From NCBI GenBank assembly GCA_036417435.1, contig CM070901.1:65592501-65656500 (forward strand): a DNA stretch of 64,000 nucleotides. The letters are read 5' to 3'. Of the stretch, positions 24,841 to 38,519 are shown one piece after another; the first letter of the stretch is position 1; each line of letters begins with the position of its first letter. Source of the stretch: Inia geoffrensis. Taxonomy: Eukaryota; Chordata; Mammalia; Artiodactyla; Iniidae. The notes beneath the pieces were generated by a model that ran no database searches, was not told the origin of the DNA, and worked only from the letters and a program-made list of their open reading frames with translations. The position numbers and the translations under genes are program-made.

Positions 24841-25014
24841 GTAAGTAATTTCTATGGAGTCCCTACAATAAAAATCTGCCTGTATCACCTTTTCTTTAAA
24901 CTTCCCCAAAGTAGAGCTATATTTTTGCTCCAATCAGTTCTGGGGTGATAAGTTTCTTACCTAAGATAGACCAGTACTAGGTTTCAACTTGCAGTGCCAC
25001 TTTATAACATGAAT

Positions 25015-25110
25015 GAATATGTCTTTGGATTTAGATCTGTGTTCAAGCCCTGCTTCTGTTACTTGCTAGCTGTATCACTTTGGGTGAGGTCTCTAAATAT
25101 TTACTTCTCT
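25015..25110 (+). mobile_element. MIR SINE fragment
   Basis: GTGTTCAAGCCCTGCTTCTG, TTACTTGCTAGCTGTATCAC and TTTGGGTGAG are MIR core sequence in sense. The copy is cut short by the second MIR that follows. Confidence 0.75.
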
Positions 25111-25114
25111 AAGA

Positions 25115-25380
25115 GGAAGTATTGCACAGTGATTAAAACTGTGGTCTCTAAAATTAGAAAATTTGAAGTCAATTACATTTGTATTCAAGTCCCAGGTCCA
25201 GCTCTTTGTAGCCTTCTGGGAGCCACTTAGCCTCCCAAAGACTCAGTTTCCTCATACATAACGTGAGGAAAATATTGTCATAAGTAATTATGGCATTGGG
25301 TCATTGTGTGGATTGAATGGATATAAAGTTCTTCCACATAGTATGCGCTCCATCATGTTAACTGTTATTTTATTAACTAT
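25115..25380 (+). mobile_element. MIR SINE
   Basis: A long sense MIR: GCACAGTGATTAAAACTGTG, TATTCAAGTCCCAGGTCCAG, CCCAAAGACTCAGTTTCCTC and a TAGTATGCGCTCCATCATG 3' end. Two MIRs lie head to tail here. Confidence 0.8.
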
Positions 25381-25384
25381 TATT

Positions 25385-27155
25385 ATATTCTTCTTCATCT
25401 GAAAAAAAATGAGAGATGAAAAATGTAGGGTATTTTGAGGACATATAAATAATTATATAAGTACTAAGGTTTTTTGTATTGCTTTGTTTTTGCTATATTC
25501 AGCACATGATAATATTTCAGTAGATGGTTATTGAGTTTATAAACACTTGTGAATGTCATGTTTTGAACTTTAACAAATACTGTTTCTCTTGGTCTCTGTC
25601 TTCCCTTTAATATTATTTTCCCCCCTCTTTTTGTCCCTTTGTCTCTTCTGTTTATGCAATAAGAATCGTATTTTCTTGTGAGACCATAGTCTTAGTTGTT
25701 CTCACTCTTTTACTTTTCAAACACATTTGTAGCTGTTTTCATCTACAAGATTGGTTCCTGACTACAGTTATATCATATCCTCTCTTCCTCTATACTCTTT
25801 TTTTTTTTTTAGGTGGGATTTATCACTCTTAGGTTTTTCTGGAGAGCTCACCAAATGCATTTAGTGTTAGATTCATCACATTTGCTTATCTGAGACAGAG
25901 AGATTCAGAAGCTACAGTGGTGGTCAAGTTGCTCCAAGACTTTGGACAATCACAACCTTTAATGAGGTGGCTAATTTCTACACACAGAGAAATGAATCAA
26001 AAGTCAGGATAGTTGTTTCCATTAAAATTAATTCAATAGAGAATCCTCAGCTATCCATTACAAGTAAACTATTGTCTGTATATTCAAGACGGGTTATTTC
26101 ATGGTAATGAAATCTTGACCCACTGATTTGTAGACAAACAAAAAAAGTTGTTTGAAGTTGAAATAACTTTTGTTAAAAAATATTTTTCTATAGCAAGAGA
26201 TGTGAGGATTATTTCAAAGACCTGTGTCTATAACTCTCCAGTGTCCAAGATATTTGCCTATGTACAAAGTTCTGACTCAGACAATGTCTCAAGTTGCTGG
26301 CTAAGCATTTTATAAATTCTCTAGGAGCCTCTGCATACCAGGTTTTTTTTTTTAAGACATGTCCTTGAGGTTTGACTTAATCAATTGCTCCAGTAATCTG
26401 GTTCTCCCTCACCTGCCAACTGAATATACAGATTGTTGTAGAAATGTCACTGGTGAATTCTAACATAAAAATGGAATTTCCAGGCCAACTGTTCAATAAC
26501 TAAAGATGCCCAAATCATGATAAGGTGGAAACACAGGTGAGATCCAGGATCTTGCTGAAAGTGTTTGGTATAAAGAAAATGAAAAAACATGCTTCAATTA
26601 TTAACTAAATTGAAAAAGGTCAAGTTCCAGTGTCAAATGTTAGATGTCAAGTGAAAACTCTTAGTTGGGAAAGTACCAACCCTATTCTCTACCTAATGAC
26701 ACATAACTCATTCTTTTAAAACAAGAAACAAAGACTGAGGAATAAGATATTACCACTCCCAGTTGCCCTCAATAACCTAGTAGGCATTGAAGTAATTTAT
26801 TGATTGTAGGACTTTATTAGCTGCTCCAGTCAGTAATAATTTGGCTGGGATTTTTATATATGAGAGACTTAAAAATGGAGGAGAAAGATGTGGCTGATAG
26901 AAAGTATAAAATAATATTCATAAACATTATAAAATGGAGAAAACATCATTATTCCATATTTTTAGAATGGAGTGGGGCTGAGGAAGATTATGATAAATCA
27001 ATAACCTTCCAAGATTTCCTTCCTTGCTGCCATCTCTGGTCAACTCATGTCTATTTCTAGTTCACAGCTACGATCAGTGTGATCCTCCACTGTGAAGCTC
27101 AGTTAGGAAGGTTCCTCTCACAGGACAGTTAGATCCCACCCAAAGAGGAAACATT
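25385..27155. other. No recognised gene or repeat
   Basis: About 1.8 kb of AT-rich sequence. Short frames such as 26,860-27,060 show no family resemblance and no good splice context. Confidence 0.4.
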
Positions 27156-27159
27156 TTGT

Positions 27160-27420
27160 TTTTTAATTTATCATCTTTGCAATGTATTTAATACATATGA
27201 ATCTGTTTATTTCAACATTTATCAAGTGTCTGCTTTGTGTCATGCACTTTCTGGAAGGTGGTGTTATAAAGATAAATAAAATATGGCTTCTCTCCTTAGG
27301 TAGCTTGTAGTTTAGTGAGACAACCATGTAAGCAAATATTCCCCTATAATTGAATAAGGGCAGTGACAGCGTTACACGCATTGGCACTGAGAAATGTGGC
27401 AAATTGGGTGCCCGTTGAAA
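27160..27420 (-). mobile_element. L2 fragment
   Basis: CAACATTTATCAAGTGTCTG, CTTTGTGTCATGCACTTTCT and GGTAGCTTGTAGTTTAGTGA are the complement of the L2 3' end. Confidence 0.75.
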
Positions 27421-27639
27421 GAAAAAGTAAAGAAAAATCTAATTAAAAAGTATATATGTAAATACCTTTTAATGTAAATAGTACCTTTTTTCCCAAATTA
27501 GGAAGATGCTTCACAGCATATACAAATCATATAGCACTAATTTTCTATTACAAATGTTACAGATGTGTTAAACTTATCAAGAAAAATTTTCCTTCAGATT
27601 GTGAGGCAAAATGAGTTCTCATTGAACCCTTGTCATTTA

Positions 27640-27730
27640 TTCATCTTCTCTGTCATTTATTATTTAACATCTAGTATGTGTCAGGCACAAGACTAGGTCT
27701 CTTAATTGTTTTATAACTGATGTTAGAAAA
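27640..27730 (-). mobile_element. L2 fragment, short
   Basis: ATTTAACATCTAGTATGTGT followed by CAGGCACAAGACTAGG matches the complement of the L2 3' end. Confidence 0.5.
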
Positions 27731-27734
27731 GTCA

Positions 27735-28290
27735 TTTGAAGACTATCTGAACCTTCACATCTGCAAATTGAGCATTATATATATTTTTTTCTTTTAGGTT
27801 ATTATAAAGATTAAGGGTCATAGAATACATGTAGAAAATGTATACATTTGTATAACGGTAACTTGGAAAAATATATATACAAAAACAAAATGCAGAAATG
27901 TCCCCTAATTTTCTTTAATTCATGAGCTTTTTGTCTATCTACTTCTTGTTACTTTAAAGATCCCTGATACCTACTTATACTTAATTATTTATTCCAGACT
28001 TGACATAAAGCCCCACAAGAAATTCCCAGTTTCCCTTTTGAATATAGAAAAATGTAATCAACATCTTAACAACAAGAAAAAAACAGATAAACTACAAAAT
28101 CTTAACTTTTCTTGAACACATGAGAGAGCTGAGGTCACAGGACAATCAATTGCTTGAAACTGAAGGGAAGACAGATGCCTCCAAGGAATGATAGGACCCA
28201 AGCAGTGATAGAGCACAGGTGAAAGAGACCTTAGACTCCACATGAGCTGCTAAGAATTCAGCCTAATTTTTTTAACCAATTGTTGACAGA
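27735..28290. other. No recognised gene or repeat
   Basis: AT-rich; nothing recognised. Confidence 0.35.
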
Positions 28291-29490
28291 CATGTGTGGG
28301 CTTGAGTGAGAGTATAAACCTCCTGGTTGCCAAAATACAAGGAGAGTTTGCATCACTCACATGGTCTTTTCCATGGACCTCAATGGGTGCTCACGAGGAA
28401 GACTGGGGCAAGGTGAAAGCCCTGAGAAAATCTTCCTCATGGTACAGTTGGAAGGTGGGGCACAGCAGAAGCCACAGGAAAGGATTTCTACCCAGATCCT
28501 TTCCCCTGGAGGAAAAACAGGAAACTATCATGGAAACAGAACATTTGAAACCCCCTGTTGCTACGGAAAGGAAGGATCACTGAGAAAGACCAGAAAGATG
28601 AGGAAGAAAAAGACACCAAGAAGAGAAAGATGGTGCCTATCTGAAATTGAGGCTGAACCAGGACAAAAGAGAATGACTCAAATCCCTCAGGTACACATGA
28701 GTAAGATTTATCAGCAGGCTACCAAAGGGAGAAGCAATAGCATAGAGAGAACTTCTTCCTAAGTGAAGGCTCAGAGGGAAAGCTTAAAACAGAGAGTAGA
28801 ACAGGAAACATGAGAAAAATCCTCCAACAATAAAGCTCCCTCACCCAACTACCACGGAGAACAAACCAAGTTAGAGGAATTTGAAGCTGGTGGTATATTC
28901 AAGGTAACAGTATCAACAACAAAACCCAGCTCAGATCAATGACTGACTAGACTGACTCAATCCCCTGTATTAAATGTCTGGCAGAAAGAGATGTGTGCTT
29001 AGTTCCAGAAATAAACACGATTTAACTCAGTTTCTACAGATGTTTGGCTTTCAACCAAAAATTATGAGCAAGAAAAATAAGCAAGGTAAACAAGAAAAAA
29101 ACAACACATTTTTAAGACATATAGCAATCAATAGAAAAATGTATGGTTATTCCCAAGATGTTGAAATTATCAACAGGAAACTTAAAATAGCTATGTTTAA
29201 TATATTAAAGGATCTAGTAGAAAAGTGAAGGGCATACATAGATTTTCAGAAGAGAATGAACATTATGAGACAAAACCCAAATGACAATGTAACAAATGAG
29301 AAAAAAAATATGGTAACATATATAAAGAATGACTTTAGCAGGGTCGGAAGTGAACTTGAATTTCAATAGATGAAATATACAAAATAAAATCATAAAAACA
29401 TGATTTTGATAAATAAAATACTGAAATACAAAGCTGAAACAGGAGATGAAAACATAATAGAACATCTAAGACCTATGGGATAACATCAAA
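28290..29490 (+). mobile_element. Old L1 fragment (5' region and start of ORF1)
   Basis: AATGTCTGGCAGAAAGAGAT, AACCAAAAATTATGAGCAAG and CAGAAGAGAATGAACATTAT are typical of the 5' region of old mammalian L1 families. The overlapping frames at 28,296-28,762 lie in its GC-richer 5' region. It breaks off at ATCAAACAAAAACAGAAAGA where a younger L1 begins. Confidence 0.6.
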
Positions 29491-31005
29491 CAAAAACAGA
29501 AAGATCAATGGAACAGGATAGAAAGCCCAGAGATAAATTCAGGCACATATGGACACCTTATCTTTGATAAAGGTGGCAGGAATGTACAGTGGAGAAAGGA
29601 CATCCTCTTCAATAAGTGGTGCTAGGAAAACTGGACAGGTACATGTAAAAGTATGAGATTAGATCACTCCCTAACACCATACACAAAAATAAGCTCAAAA
29701 TGGATTAAAGACCTAAATGTAAGGCCAGAAACTATCAAACTCTTAGAGGAAAACATAGGCAGAACACTCTATGACATAAATCACAGCAAGATCTTTTTTG
29801 ACCCACCTCCTAGAGAAATGTAAATAAAAACAAAAATAAACAAATGGGACCTAATGAAACTTCAAAGCTTTTGCACAGCAAAGGAAACCATAAACAAGAC
29901 CAAAAGACAACCCTCAGAATGGGAGAAAATATTTGCAAATGAAGCAACTGACAAAGAATTAATCTCCAAAATTTACAAGCAGCTCATGCAGCTCAATAAC
30001 AAAAAAACAAACAACCCAATCCAAAAATGGGCAGAAGACCTAAATAGACATTTCTCCAAAGAAGATATGCAGACTGCCAACAAACACATGAAAGAATGCT
30101 CAACATCATTAATCATTAGAGAAAAGCAAATCAAAACTACAATAAGATATCATCTCACACCAATCAGAATGGCCATCATCAAAAAATCTAGAAACAATAA
30201 ATGCTGGAGAAGGTGTGGAGAAAAGGAAACACTCTTGCACTGCTGGTGGGAATGTGAATTGGTTCAGCCACTGTGGAGAACAGTATGGAGGTTCCTTAAA
30301 AAACTACAAATAGAACTACCATATGACCCAGCAATCCCACACTGGGCATATGCCCTGAGAAAACCAAAATTCAAAAAGAGTCATGTACCAAAATGTTCAT
30401 TGCAGCTGTATTTACAATAGCCAGGAGATGGAAACAACCTAAGTGCCCATCAACAGATGAATGGATAAAGAAGATGTGGCACATATATAGAATGGAATAT
30501 TACTCAGCCATAAAAAAAAGGAAATTGAGCTATTTGTAATGAGGTGGATAGACCTAGAGTCTGTCATACAGAGTGAAGTAAGTCAGAAAGAGAGAGACAA
30601 ATACCGTATGCTAACACATTTATATGGAATTTAAGAAAAAAAAAAATGTCATGAAGAACCTAGGGGTAAGACAGGAATAAAGACACAGACCTACTGGAGA
30701 ACAGACTTGAGGATATGGGAGGGGGAAGGGTGAGCTGTGACCAGGCGTGAGAGAGGCATGGACATATATACACTAACAAACGTAAGGTAGATAGCTAGTG
30801 GGAAGCAGCCGCATGGCACAGGGATATCGGCTCAGTGCTTTGTGACCGCCTGGAGCGGTGAGATAGGGAGGGTGGGAGAGAGGAAGACACAAGAGGGAAG
30901 AGATATGGGAACATATGTGTATGTATAACTGATTCACTTTGTTATAAAGCAGAAACTAACACACCATTGTAAAGCAATTATACCCCAATAAAGATGTTAA
31001 AAATA
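29491..31005 (+). mobile_element. 5'-truncated L1 (copy C)
   Basis: It starts within ORF2 (GATCAATGGAACAGGATAGA) and runs through the ORF2 C-terminus and 3' UTR to CACCATTGTAAAGCAATTAT and CCAATAAAGATGTT, with a short A-rich tail. It carries the 3' UTR type of the tails at 5.0, 23.4 and 57.5 kb. It sits inside older L1 sequence. I could not find a matching duplication on its two sides. Confidence 0.93.
29854..30420 (+). pseudogene. L1 ORF2 C-terminal remnant, longest open piece
   Basis: A 188-residue open stretch of the ORF2 C-terminal region. It holds HFSKEDMQ near residue 67 and the ORF2 Cys-rich motif CX3CX7HX4C intact (Cys117, Cys121, His129, Cys134), which helps L1 RNP function in live elements. 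A frameshift follows at about 30,345 (the usual PLLGIYP-type stretch is altered). The element lacks the endonuclease and reverse transcriptase, so this is a relic despite the long frame. Confidence 0.85.
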
Positions 31006-31009
31006 AAAT

Positions 31010-33500
31010 TAAAGCAAGGGGTCGTGGCAATAACACATAGCAAATATGAATAAAGAAATGGAAATTATTAAAAAGAGACAAATGGAAACTCTGAAATTGA
31101 GAAGTACAATAACTGAAATAAAAAATGTACTAAAGGACTCAACAGTAGATTTGAGCTGGCAGAAGAAAAAGTTGGTAAACTTGAAGATAGATTGATAGGG
31201 ATTATGAAATCCACATAACATAGGAAAAAAAGAATAAAGAAAATGAAGAAAACCTCAGAGAAATGTAAGGTATAATAAAGTGCACCAACATAAGCATAAT
31301 GGAAGAATCAGAAAAAAGGAGATAAAGATGTAGAAAAAAAATATTTGAGTAAATAATGATTAAAACGTCCCATTGATGAAAACATTAGTCTACACATCCA
31401 AGAAGCACAAAAACCTCCAATTATGCTAGCCACTAAAGGATCCATACCCAGACACATTATATTCACTATATGTGAAGACAAAGACAAAAAAGGAGGCAGG
31501 GAAAATAACCCACTACATAAAAGGAACTCTAATGAGATTAACAACTGATTTTCACCAGAAACAATGGAGACCAGAAGGCAGTTAAGAGATATATTTAAAG
31601 TGCTAAATGAAAAAGTGTCAACCAGGATATCTACATTCAGTAAAAAATTTTTTAAAAATGAAGGGAAAATTTCCCAGGTAAAAACAGAAATTGTGTTGCT
31701 GGTAGAATTGCATTACGATAGGTGCTAAAGGAAATTATTCAGGTTGAAATCAAGCACCATTAGAAAATAAGTTTAATGTGCACATAAAAACCAAGAACAC
31801 TGGAAGAGGTAATTATGTACATAATTATGAATGACAGTATAAAAAAATAATTCTTCTCATTTCTTCTTTTGCTTTATTTAAAGGGTAAATGCATAAAACA
31901 AGATGCATAGAATTGTATTTTGGGGACTGTAACATATAGAAACACAATGTATTTGGAAAAAGAGCACAAAGGAGATAGATGGGAACAAAACGGTATTGAA
32001 GTAATGAAATGATAGTAGATGGTAACTCAAATCCAAAGTAAGGAATGAAGAGAACAAGAAGTAGTAAATACAAAGGTTAATAGTACACTCTATAAAAATA
32101 TACTTTCTTGCTTTTCTATTCTCAGCTTCTTTAAAAGAAAAAAATACAGTGGTAATCATTACAACATATGTTTGGGTTAGTAACATATACAGACATAACG
32201 TAATAATAATAGCACAGAAAAAGAGAGAATGGAGATATATAAGTAAAATTTCTATATCTATTTCTATATTTAAATTAGTATAAATCTGAAGTAGATTTTG
32301 ATAACTTAAGATATATATTGTAAGCTCTAGAGCTTACAATTTAAAAATGTTAAAAAAATTATAATTATTAACTGAATTAAAATGTTACACTAGAAAATAT
32401 CTAATGAATACCAAAGGAAGCAGTAAGAAAACAAGAAATAAAAAATATGAGACATATAGCAAAGTGGCAGATGTAAATCCAACTGTATCAATACTAAACT
32501 TTTAACAATCCAATCATTAGTCAGATTATCAGATTTGATAAAGAAAACAAGATGCAACATTATGCTATTTACAGGAGTCATGTTTTAGACTTGAAGATAC
32601 AAATTGAAAGTAAAAAGATGGAAAAGCTATACCACATATACAGCACCCTTAAGAGACCTGAAATATCTATACTAATATTACACAAAATAGACTTTAAAAT
32701 AAAAATATTGCTAGAGATAAAGAAGAATATTTTATAATGATAAAAGACTTAATTCACTGGGTAACTTTAACAATTATAAACATATATATACCTAAACAAC
32801 AGAAATCCAGAATATATGAAGAAACCTTGATAGAATTGAAAGGAGAAAAAGACAATTCAACCATAATAGTTGGAGACACCAGTACCTCACTTTCAGTAGT
32901 GGAAAGAATAGTATGCAGAACATAAACAGAAAACAGAAGACTTGAACAATACTATAAATTAATTAGACTTAACAAACATCTGTAGTACACTCCAGTCAAT
33001 AACAGTAGAATATACATTCTTCCAAAGAACACGTTGAGTATTCTCCATACCATATGTTTGGCCATAAAAGAACCTCAATAAATTTAAAAGGATTGAAATC
33101 ATACAAAGAATGTTCTCTGATTACTACAGAAAAATATTAGAAAACAATGGCAGGTGAAAATTTGGGAAATTCACAAATAGCATAGTCCTAAATAACTAAA
33201 GGATCAAAAAAGAAATCACAAAGTGAATTAGAAAATACTGAGACAAATGAACATAAAAACACAAATATCTCCTAAAAACAAGGACATTCTCCTACATAAC
33301 CGTAATATCATAAAAAAAAAGAAAAAAAATTCAGGTTGAAAAAGAAAACTTAAAACTATTTCAGTTTGCATATGACATGATCTAGTATATAGAAAATTCT
33401 AAGGAATCATTAAAATTATTAGAAATAATAAATGAGTTAACATGGCTTCAGGATTCAAAATCAATGCATAAAAATATATTCTTTATTTCTATTCTTTAGC
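31010..33500 (+). mobile_element. Old L1 fragment (ORF1 through part of ORF2)
   Basis: ORF1 remains: GCAGAAGAAAAAGTTGGTAA, then ACATCCAAGAAGCACAAAAA and GAGATTAACAACTGATTTTC. ORF2 endonuclease remains: TTACAGGAGTCATGTTTTAG and ACACAAAATAGACTTTAAAA (32,552-32,925). Sequence like the endonuclease-RT link lies near 33,000-33,260, and an RT-like piece at 33,361 (CAGTTTGCATATGACATGAT). It is badly decayed, and the sequence between 33,260 and 33,360 skips most of the RT. Confidence 0.8.
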
Positions 33501-34298
33501 AATGAGTAGACAGCAAAATCCCACCCTTCTCCATTAGCCATGATAGGTAAAGAAGAATGTCAATAAAAGCACTTTGACTGAAGAAAGAATTATAACGAAC
33601 TTACATAGAATGAAAACTAAAAACTAAAAACTCCAGCTTTAAAAACTAAAGCTCCAGCTCTGCTCATTTCCCTGATTCTCAAAGATAGGTGGTTATTTTC
33701 AGTAGGGTCAGTTTTAACAAGCTAAAGAAAACAAAGAGGAAAGCGCTTTGGGCAAGTAGGGGAATATTCCAGGCAGTTTTTAGTACAGAAATATTTCCTT
33801 TCGCCACATGAAGATAGTTCTAAAAAGTCCCTGTCATTGCAACAACATTCTCATGGCCCAAAGAAAGCTGTATAGAGCTGGGCAATAGCAATTTGAAACA
33901 GAAATGTGTGATCCATGGAAATGTTATTGATGAATTCCATGTAGGCAGGTCAGATGGTATATAAGGACAGAATATGGAGTGATTGCTGATGAAGAAACTA
34001 AATATATATCATACTTAGCATCTCTGAAGTAGAAAGTGACCTGTCCAATATTGATGACTCTAGGTGACACTGACAACCAGGATGACCAAAGAAGGTAAGA
34101 GCAGAATATGTGCAGAGACATTACACTAAACACTGTGGCTGAGTACCTGACCAAAGCCTAGTGCAAAGGTCTTGGGTGTTAAACACTAGAACCTCATGAC
34201 ATTTGTCTATGTATATTATTGTCTATGTATTTTATTTCATAATGTTGTTTCCAATTATTATAGTATGTGTGTTTTGGGGTTACCATTAAAATGTCTTT
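33500..34298. other. No recognised gene or repeat
   Basis: Includes a small tandem of AAAACTAAAAACT units at 33,611-33,652. Nothing else recognised. Confidence 0.4.
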
Positions 34299-34299
34299 C

Positions 34300-34342
34300 G
34301 TGTGTTTGTGTGTGTGTGTATGTGTGTGTGTGTGTGTGTGTC
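34300..34342 (+). repeat. (TG)n microsatellite
   Basis: A TG run of about 43 bp broken by TTTG and TATG. Confidence 0.95.
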
Positions 34343-34639
34343 TCCCAATATCTTTTTACTTAATCTTTGCTGACAGCAGTCACCTGGGTTTTTTGTTTGT
34401 TTGTTTTGTTTTTATTTGAATTTTTGAATTTTATATTGTTTAATTTTTTATACAGCAGATTCTTATTAGTCATCCATTTTATACATATCAGTGTATATAT
34501 GTCAATCCCAATCTCCCAATTCATCACACCACCCCCCCACCCCACCACTTCCCTGCTTGGTGTCCATATGTTTGTTCTCTACATCTGTGTCTCTGTTTAT
34601 GCCCTGCAAACTGGTTCATCTCTACAATTTTTCTAGGTT

Positions 34640-37600
34640 CCACATATATGCATTAAAATAGCATATTTGTTTTTCTCTTTCTGACTTCACTCTGTATGAC
34701 AGTCTCTAGATCCATCCATGTCTCTACAACTGTCCCAATTTCATTCCTTTTTATGGCTGAGTAATACCCCATTGTATATATGTAACACATTTTCTTTATC
34801 CATTCATCTGTTGGTGGGCATTTAGGTTGCTTCCATGACCCGGCTACTGTAAATAGTGCTGCAATGAACATTGGGGTGCACGTGTCTTTTTGAATTTTGG
34901 TTTTCTCTGGGTACATGCCCAGTAGTGGGATTGCTGGGTCATATGGTAATTCTATTTTTAGTTTTTTAAGGACCCTCCATACTGTTCTCCATAGTGGCTG
35001 TATCAATTTACATTCCCACCAACGGTGCAAGACAGTTCCTTTTCTCCACACCCTCTCCAGCATTTGTTGTTTGTAGATTTTCTGATGTTGCCCATTCTAA
35101 CTGGTATGAGGTGATACCTCATTGAAGTTTTCATTTGCATTTCTCTAATAATTAGTAATGTTGAGCAGCTTTTCATGTTCTTCTTGGACTTCTGTATGTC
35201 TTCTTTGGAGAAATGTCTTTTTAGGTCTTCTGCCCATTTTTTCATTGGCTTGTTTGTTTTTTTAATACTGAACTGCATGAGTTGTTTATACATTTTGGAG
35301 ATTAATCCTTTGTCCGCTGATTCATTTGCAAATATTTTCTCCCATTCTGAGGGTTATCTTTTCATCTTGTTTGTAGTTTCCTTTCTCCTGCAAAAGATTT
35401 TAAGTTTCATTAGGTCCCATTAGCTTATTTTTGTTTTTATTTCCATTAATCTAGGAGGTGGATCACAACAGATCTTGCTGTGATTTATGTCAAAGAGAGT
35501 TCTTCCTATGTTTTCATCTAAGAGTTTTATAGAGTCCAGTCTTACATTTATGTCTCTAATCCATTTTGAGTTTATTTTTGTGTATGGTGTTAGGGAGTTT
35601 CTAATTACATTCTTTTACATGTAGCTGTACAGTTTTCCCAGCACAACTTCTTGAAGAGACTGTCTTTTCCCCATTGTATACCCTTGCCTCATTTGTCATA
35701 GATTAGTTGACCATAAGTGCATGGGTTTATCTCTGGGTTTTCTATCCTGTTCCACTGATCTATATTTCTGTTTTTGTATGAGTACAATATTGTCTTGATT
35801 ACTGCAGTTTTGTAGTATAGTCTGAAGTCAGGGAGTCTGATACCTCCAGCTCCATTTTTTTTCCCTCAAACCTGCTTTGGCTATTCGGGATCTTTTGTGT
35901 CTCCATACAAATTTTAAGATTTTTTGTTCTAGTTCTGTAAAAAATGTCATTGGTTATTTGATAAGGATTGCACTGAATCTGTAGATTGCTTTGGGTCATA
36001 CAGTCATTTTCACAATACTGATTCTTCCAATCCAAGATTATGGTGTATCTCTCCATCTGTTTGCATCATCTTTAATTTCTTTCAACAGTGTCTTGTAGTT
36101 TTCTGGTTACAGGTATTTTGTCTCCCTAGGTAGGTTTATTCCTAGGTATTTTATTATTTTTGTTGCAGTGGTAAATGGTAGTGTTTCCTTAATTTCTCTT
36201 TCAGATTTTTCATCTTTAGTGTACAGGAATGCAAGAGATTTATGTGCATTAATTTTGTGTCCTTCAACTTTACCAAATTCATGGATTAGCCCTAGTAGTC
36301 TTCTGGTGACATCTTTAGGATTCTCTATGTAAAGTATCGTGTCATCCTCAAACAGTGACAGTTTTACTTCTTCTTTTCCAATTTGTATTCCTATTATTTC
36401 TTTTTCTTCTCTGATTGCCATGGCTAGGACTTCCAAAACTATGTTGAATAATAGTGGCAAGAGTGGACATCCATGCCTTGTTCCTGATCTTAGTGGAAAT
36501 GCTTTCAGTTTTTCACTATTGAGAATAATGTTTGCTGAGGATTTGTCATATATGGCCTTTATTATGTTGAAGTAGGCTCCCTCTATGCTACTTTCTGGAG
36601 AGTTTTTTTTATCATAAATGGGTGTTGAATTTTATCAAAAGCTTTTTCTGCATCTATTGAGATTATTATATGGTTTTTATCCTTCAGTTTTTTAATATGG
36701 TGTATCACATTGCTTGACTTGCATATATTGAAAAATCCTTGCACCCCCTGGATAAATCCCACTTTATCATGGTGTATAATCCTTTTAATGTGCTGTTGGA
36801 TTCTGTTTGCTAGTATTTTGTTGAGGATTTTTGTGTCTATATTCATCAGTGATATTGGTCTGTAATTTTCTTTTTTTCTAGTACCTTTGTCTGGTTTTGG
36901 TATCAGCGTGATGGTGACCTCATAGAATGAGATTGGGAGTGTGCCTTCCTCTGCAGTTTTTTGCAAGAGTTTGGGAAGGATCAGTGTTAGCTCTTCTTTT
37001 AAATGTTTGCTAGAATTCACCTGTGAAGCCCTCTGGTCATGGACTTTTGTTTGTTGGAAGATTTTTAAACACAGTTTCAATTTCATTCCTTATGATTGGT
37101 CTGTTCATATTTTCTATTTCTTCCTGGTTCAGTCTTGGAAGGTTATACCTTTCTAAGAATTTGTCCATTTCTTCCAGGTTGTCCATTTTATTGGCATAGA
37201 GTTGCTTGTAGTAGTCTCTTAGGATGCTCTGTATTTCCGTGGTGTCTGTTGTGACTTCTCCTTTTTCATTTCTAATTCTATTGATTTGAGTCTTCTCCCT
37301 CTTTTTCTTGATGAGTCTGGTTAATGGTTCATAAATTTTGTTTATCTTCTCAAATAACAAGTTTTTACTTTTATTGGTCTTTGCTATTGTTTTCTTTGTT
37401 TCTATTTCATTTATTTCTGCTTTGATCTTTATGATTTCTTTCCTTCTACTAACCTTGGGTTTTGTTTGCTCCTCTTTCTCTAGTTCCTTTAGGTGTAAAG
37501 TTAGATTGTTTATTTGAGATTTTTCTCATTTCTTTAGGTAGGCTTGTATTCCTATAAACTTCCCGCTTAGAACTGCTTTTGCGGCATCCCATAGATTTTG

Positions 37601-38440
37601 GATCATCATGTTTCAATTGTCATTTGTCTCTAAGTATTTTTTGATTTCCTCTTTGATTTCTTCAGTTCTCTCTTGGTTATTTAATAATGTATTGTTTAGC
37701 CTCCATGAGTTTGTGTTTTTTATGTTTTTTTTCCCTGTAATTGATTTCTAATCTCATAGCATTGTGTTCAGAAAAGATTCTTGATATGATTTCAATTTTC
37801 TTAAATTTACTGAGGCTTGATTTGTGACCCAAGATGTGATTTATCCTGGAGAATGTTCCATGTGCACTTGAGAAGAAAGGATAATCTGCTCTTTTTGGAT
37901 GGAATGTCCTATAAATAACAATAAAATATATCTGGTCTATTGTGTCATTTAAGGCTTGTGTTTCCTTATTAATTTTTTGTTTGGATGGCCTGTCCATTGG
38001 TGTAAGTGAGATATTAAAGTCTCCCACTATTATTGTGTTACTGTTGATTTCCTCTTTTAGAGCTGTAGCAGTTGCCTTATGTATTGAAGTGTTCTTATGT
38101 TGCGTGCTTATATATTTATAATTGTTATATCTTCTTCTGGATCAATCCATTGATCATTATGTAGTGTCCTTCCTTGTCTCTTGTAACATTCTTTATTTTA
38201 AAGTCTATTTTATCTGATATGAGTATCGCTACTCCAGCTTTCTTTTGATTTCCATTCGCATGGAATATCTTTTTCCATCCCCTCATTTTCAGTCTCTATG
38301 TGACCCTAGGTCTGAAGTGGGTCTCTTGTAGACAGCATATATATGGATCTTGTTTTTGTATCCATTCAGTGAGCCTGTGTCTTTTGGCTGGAGCATTTAA
38401 TCCATTCACGTTTAAGTTAATTATTGATATGTATGTTCCT
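34640..38440 (-). pseudogene. L1 ORF2 remnant, copy B
   Basis: Open pieces keep the domain order on the minus strand. The endonuclease end is at 37,677-38,027 (MGDFNISLTPMDR). The pre-RT is at 37,037-37,360. The reverse transcriptase is at 36,583-37,086 ([18 protein letters not shown]) and 36,107-36,460, where the catalytic FADD box reads FEDD (about 36,341-36,352, both Asp kept). The C-terminal region is at 34,653-35,293. Each junction is a frameshift or stop, so no enzyme could be made. Confidence 0.9.
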
Positions 38441-38519
38441 ACTACCATTTTCTTAATTGTTATGGGTTTGTTTTTGTAGGTCCTTTTCTTCTCTTGTGTT
38501 TCCCACTTAGAGAATTTCC

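Noticed and set aside
28296..28762. Two overlapping frames of 95 and 133 residues
   Set aside because: They lie in the GC-richer 5' region of an old L1. I see no recognised protein, and two competing frames suggest chance.
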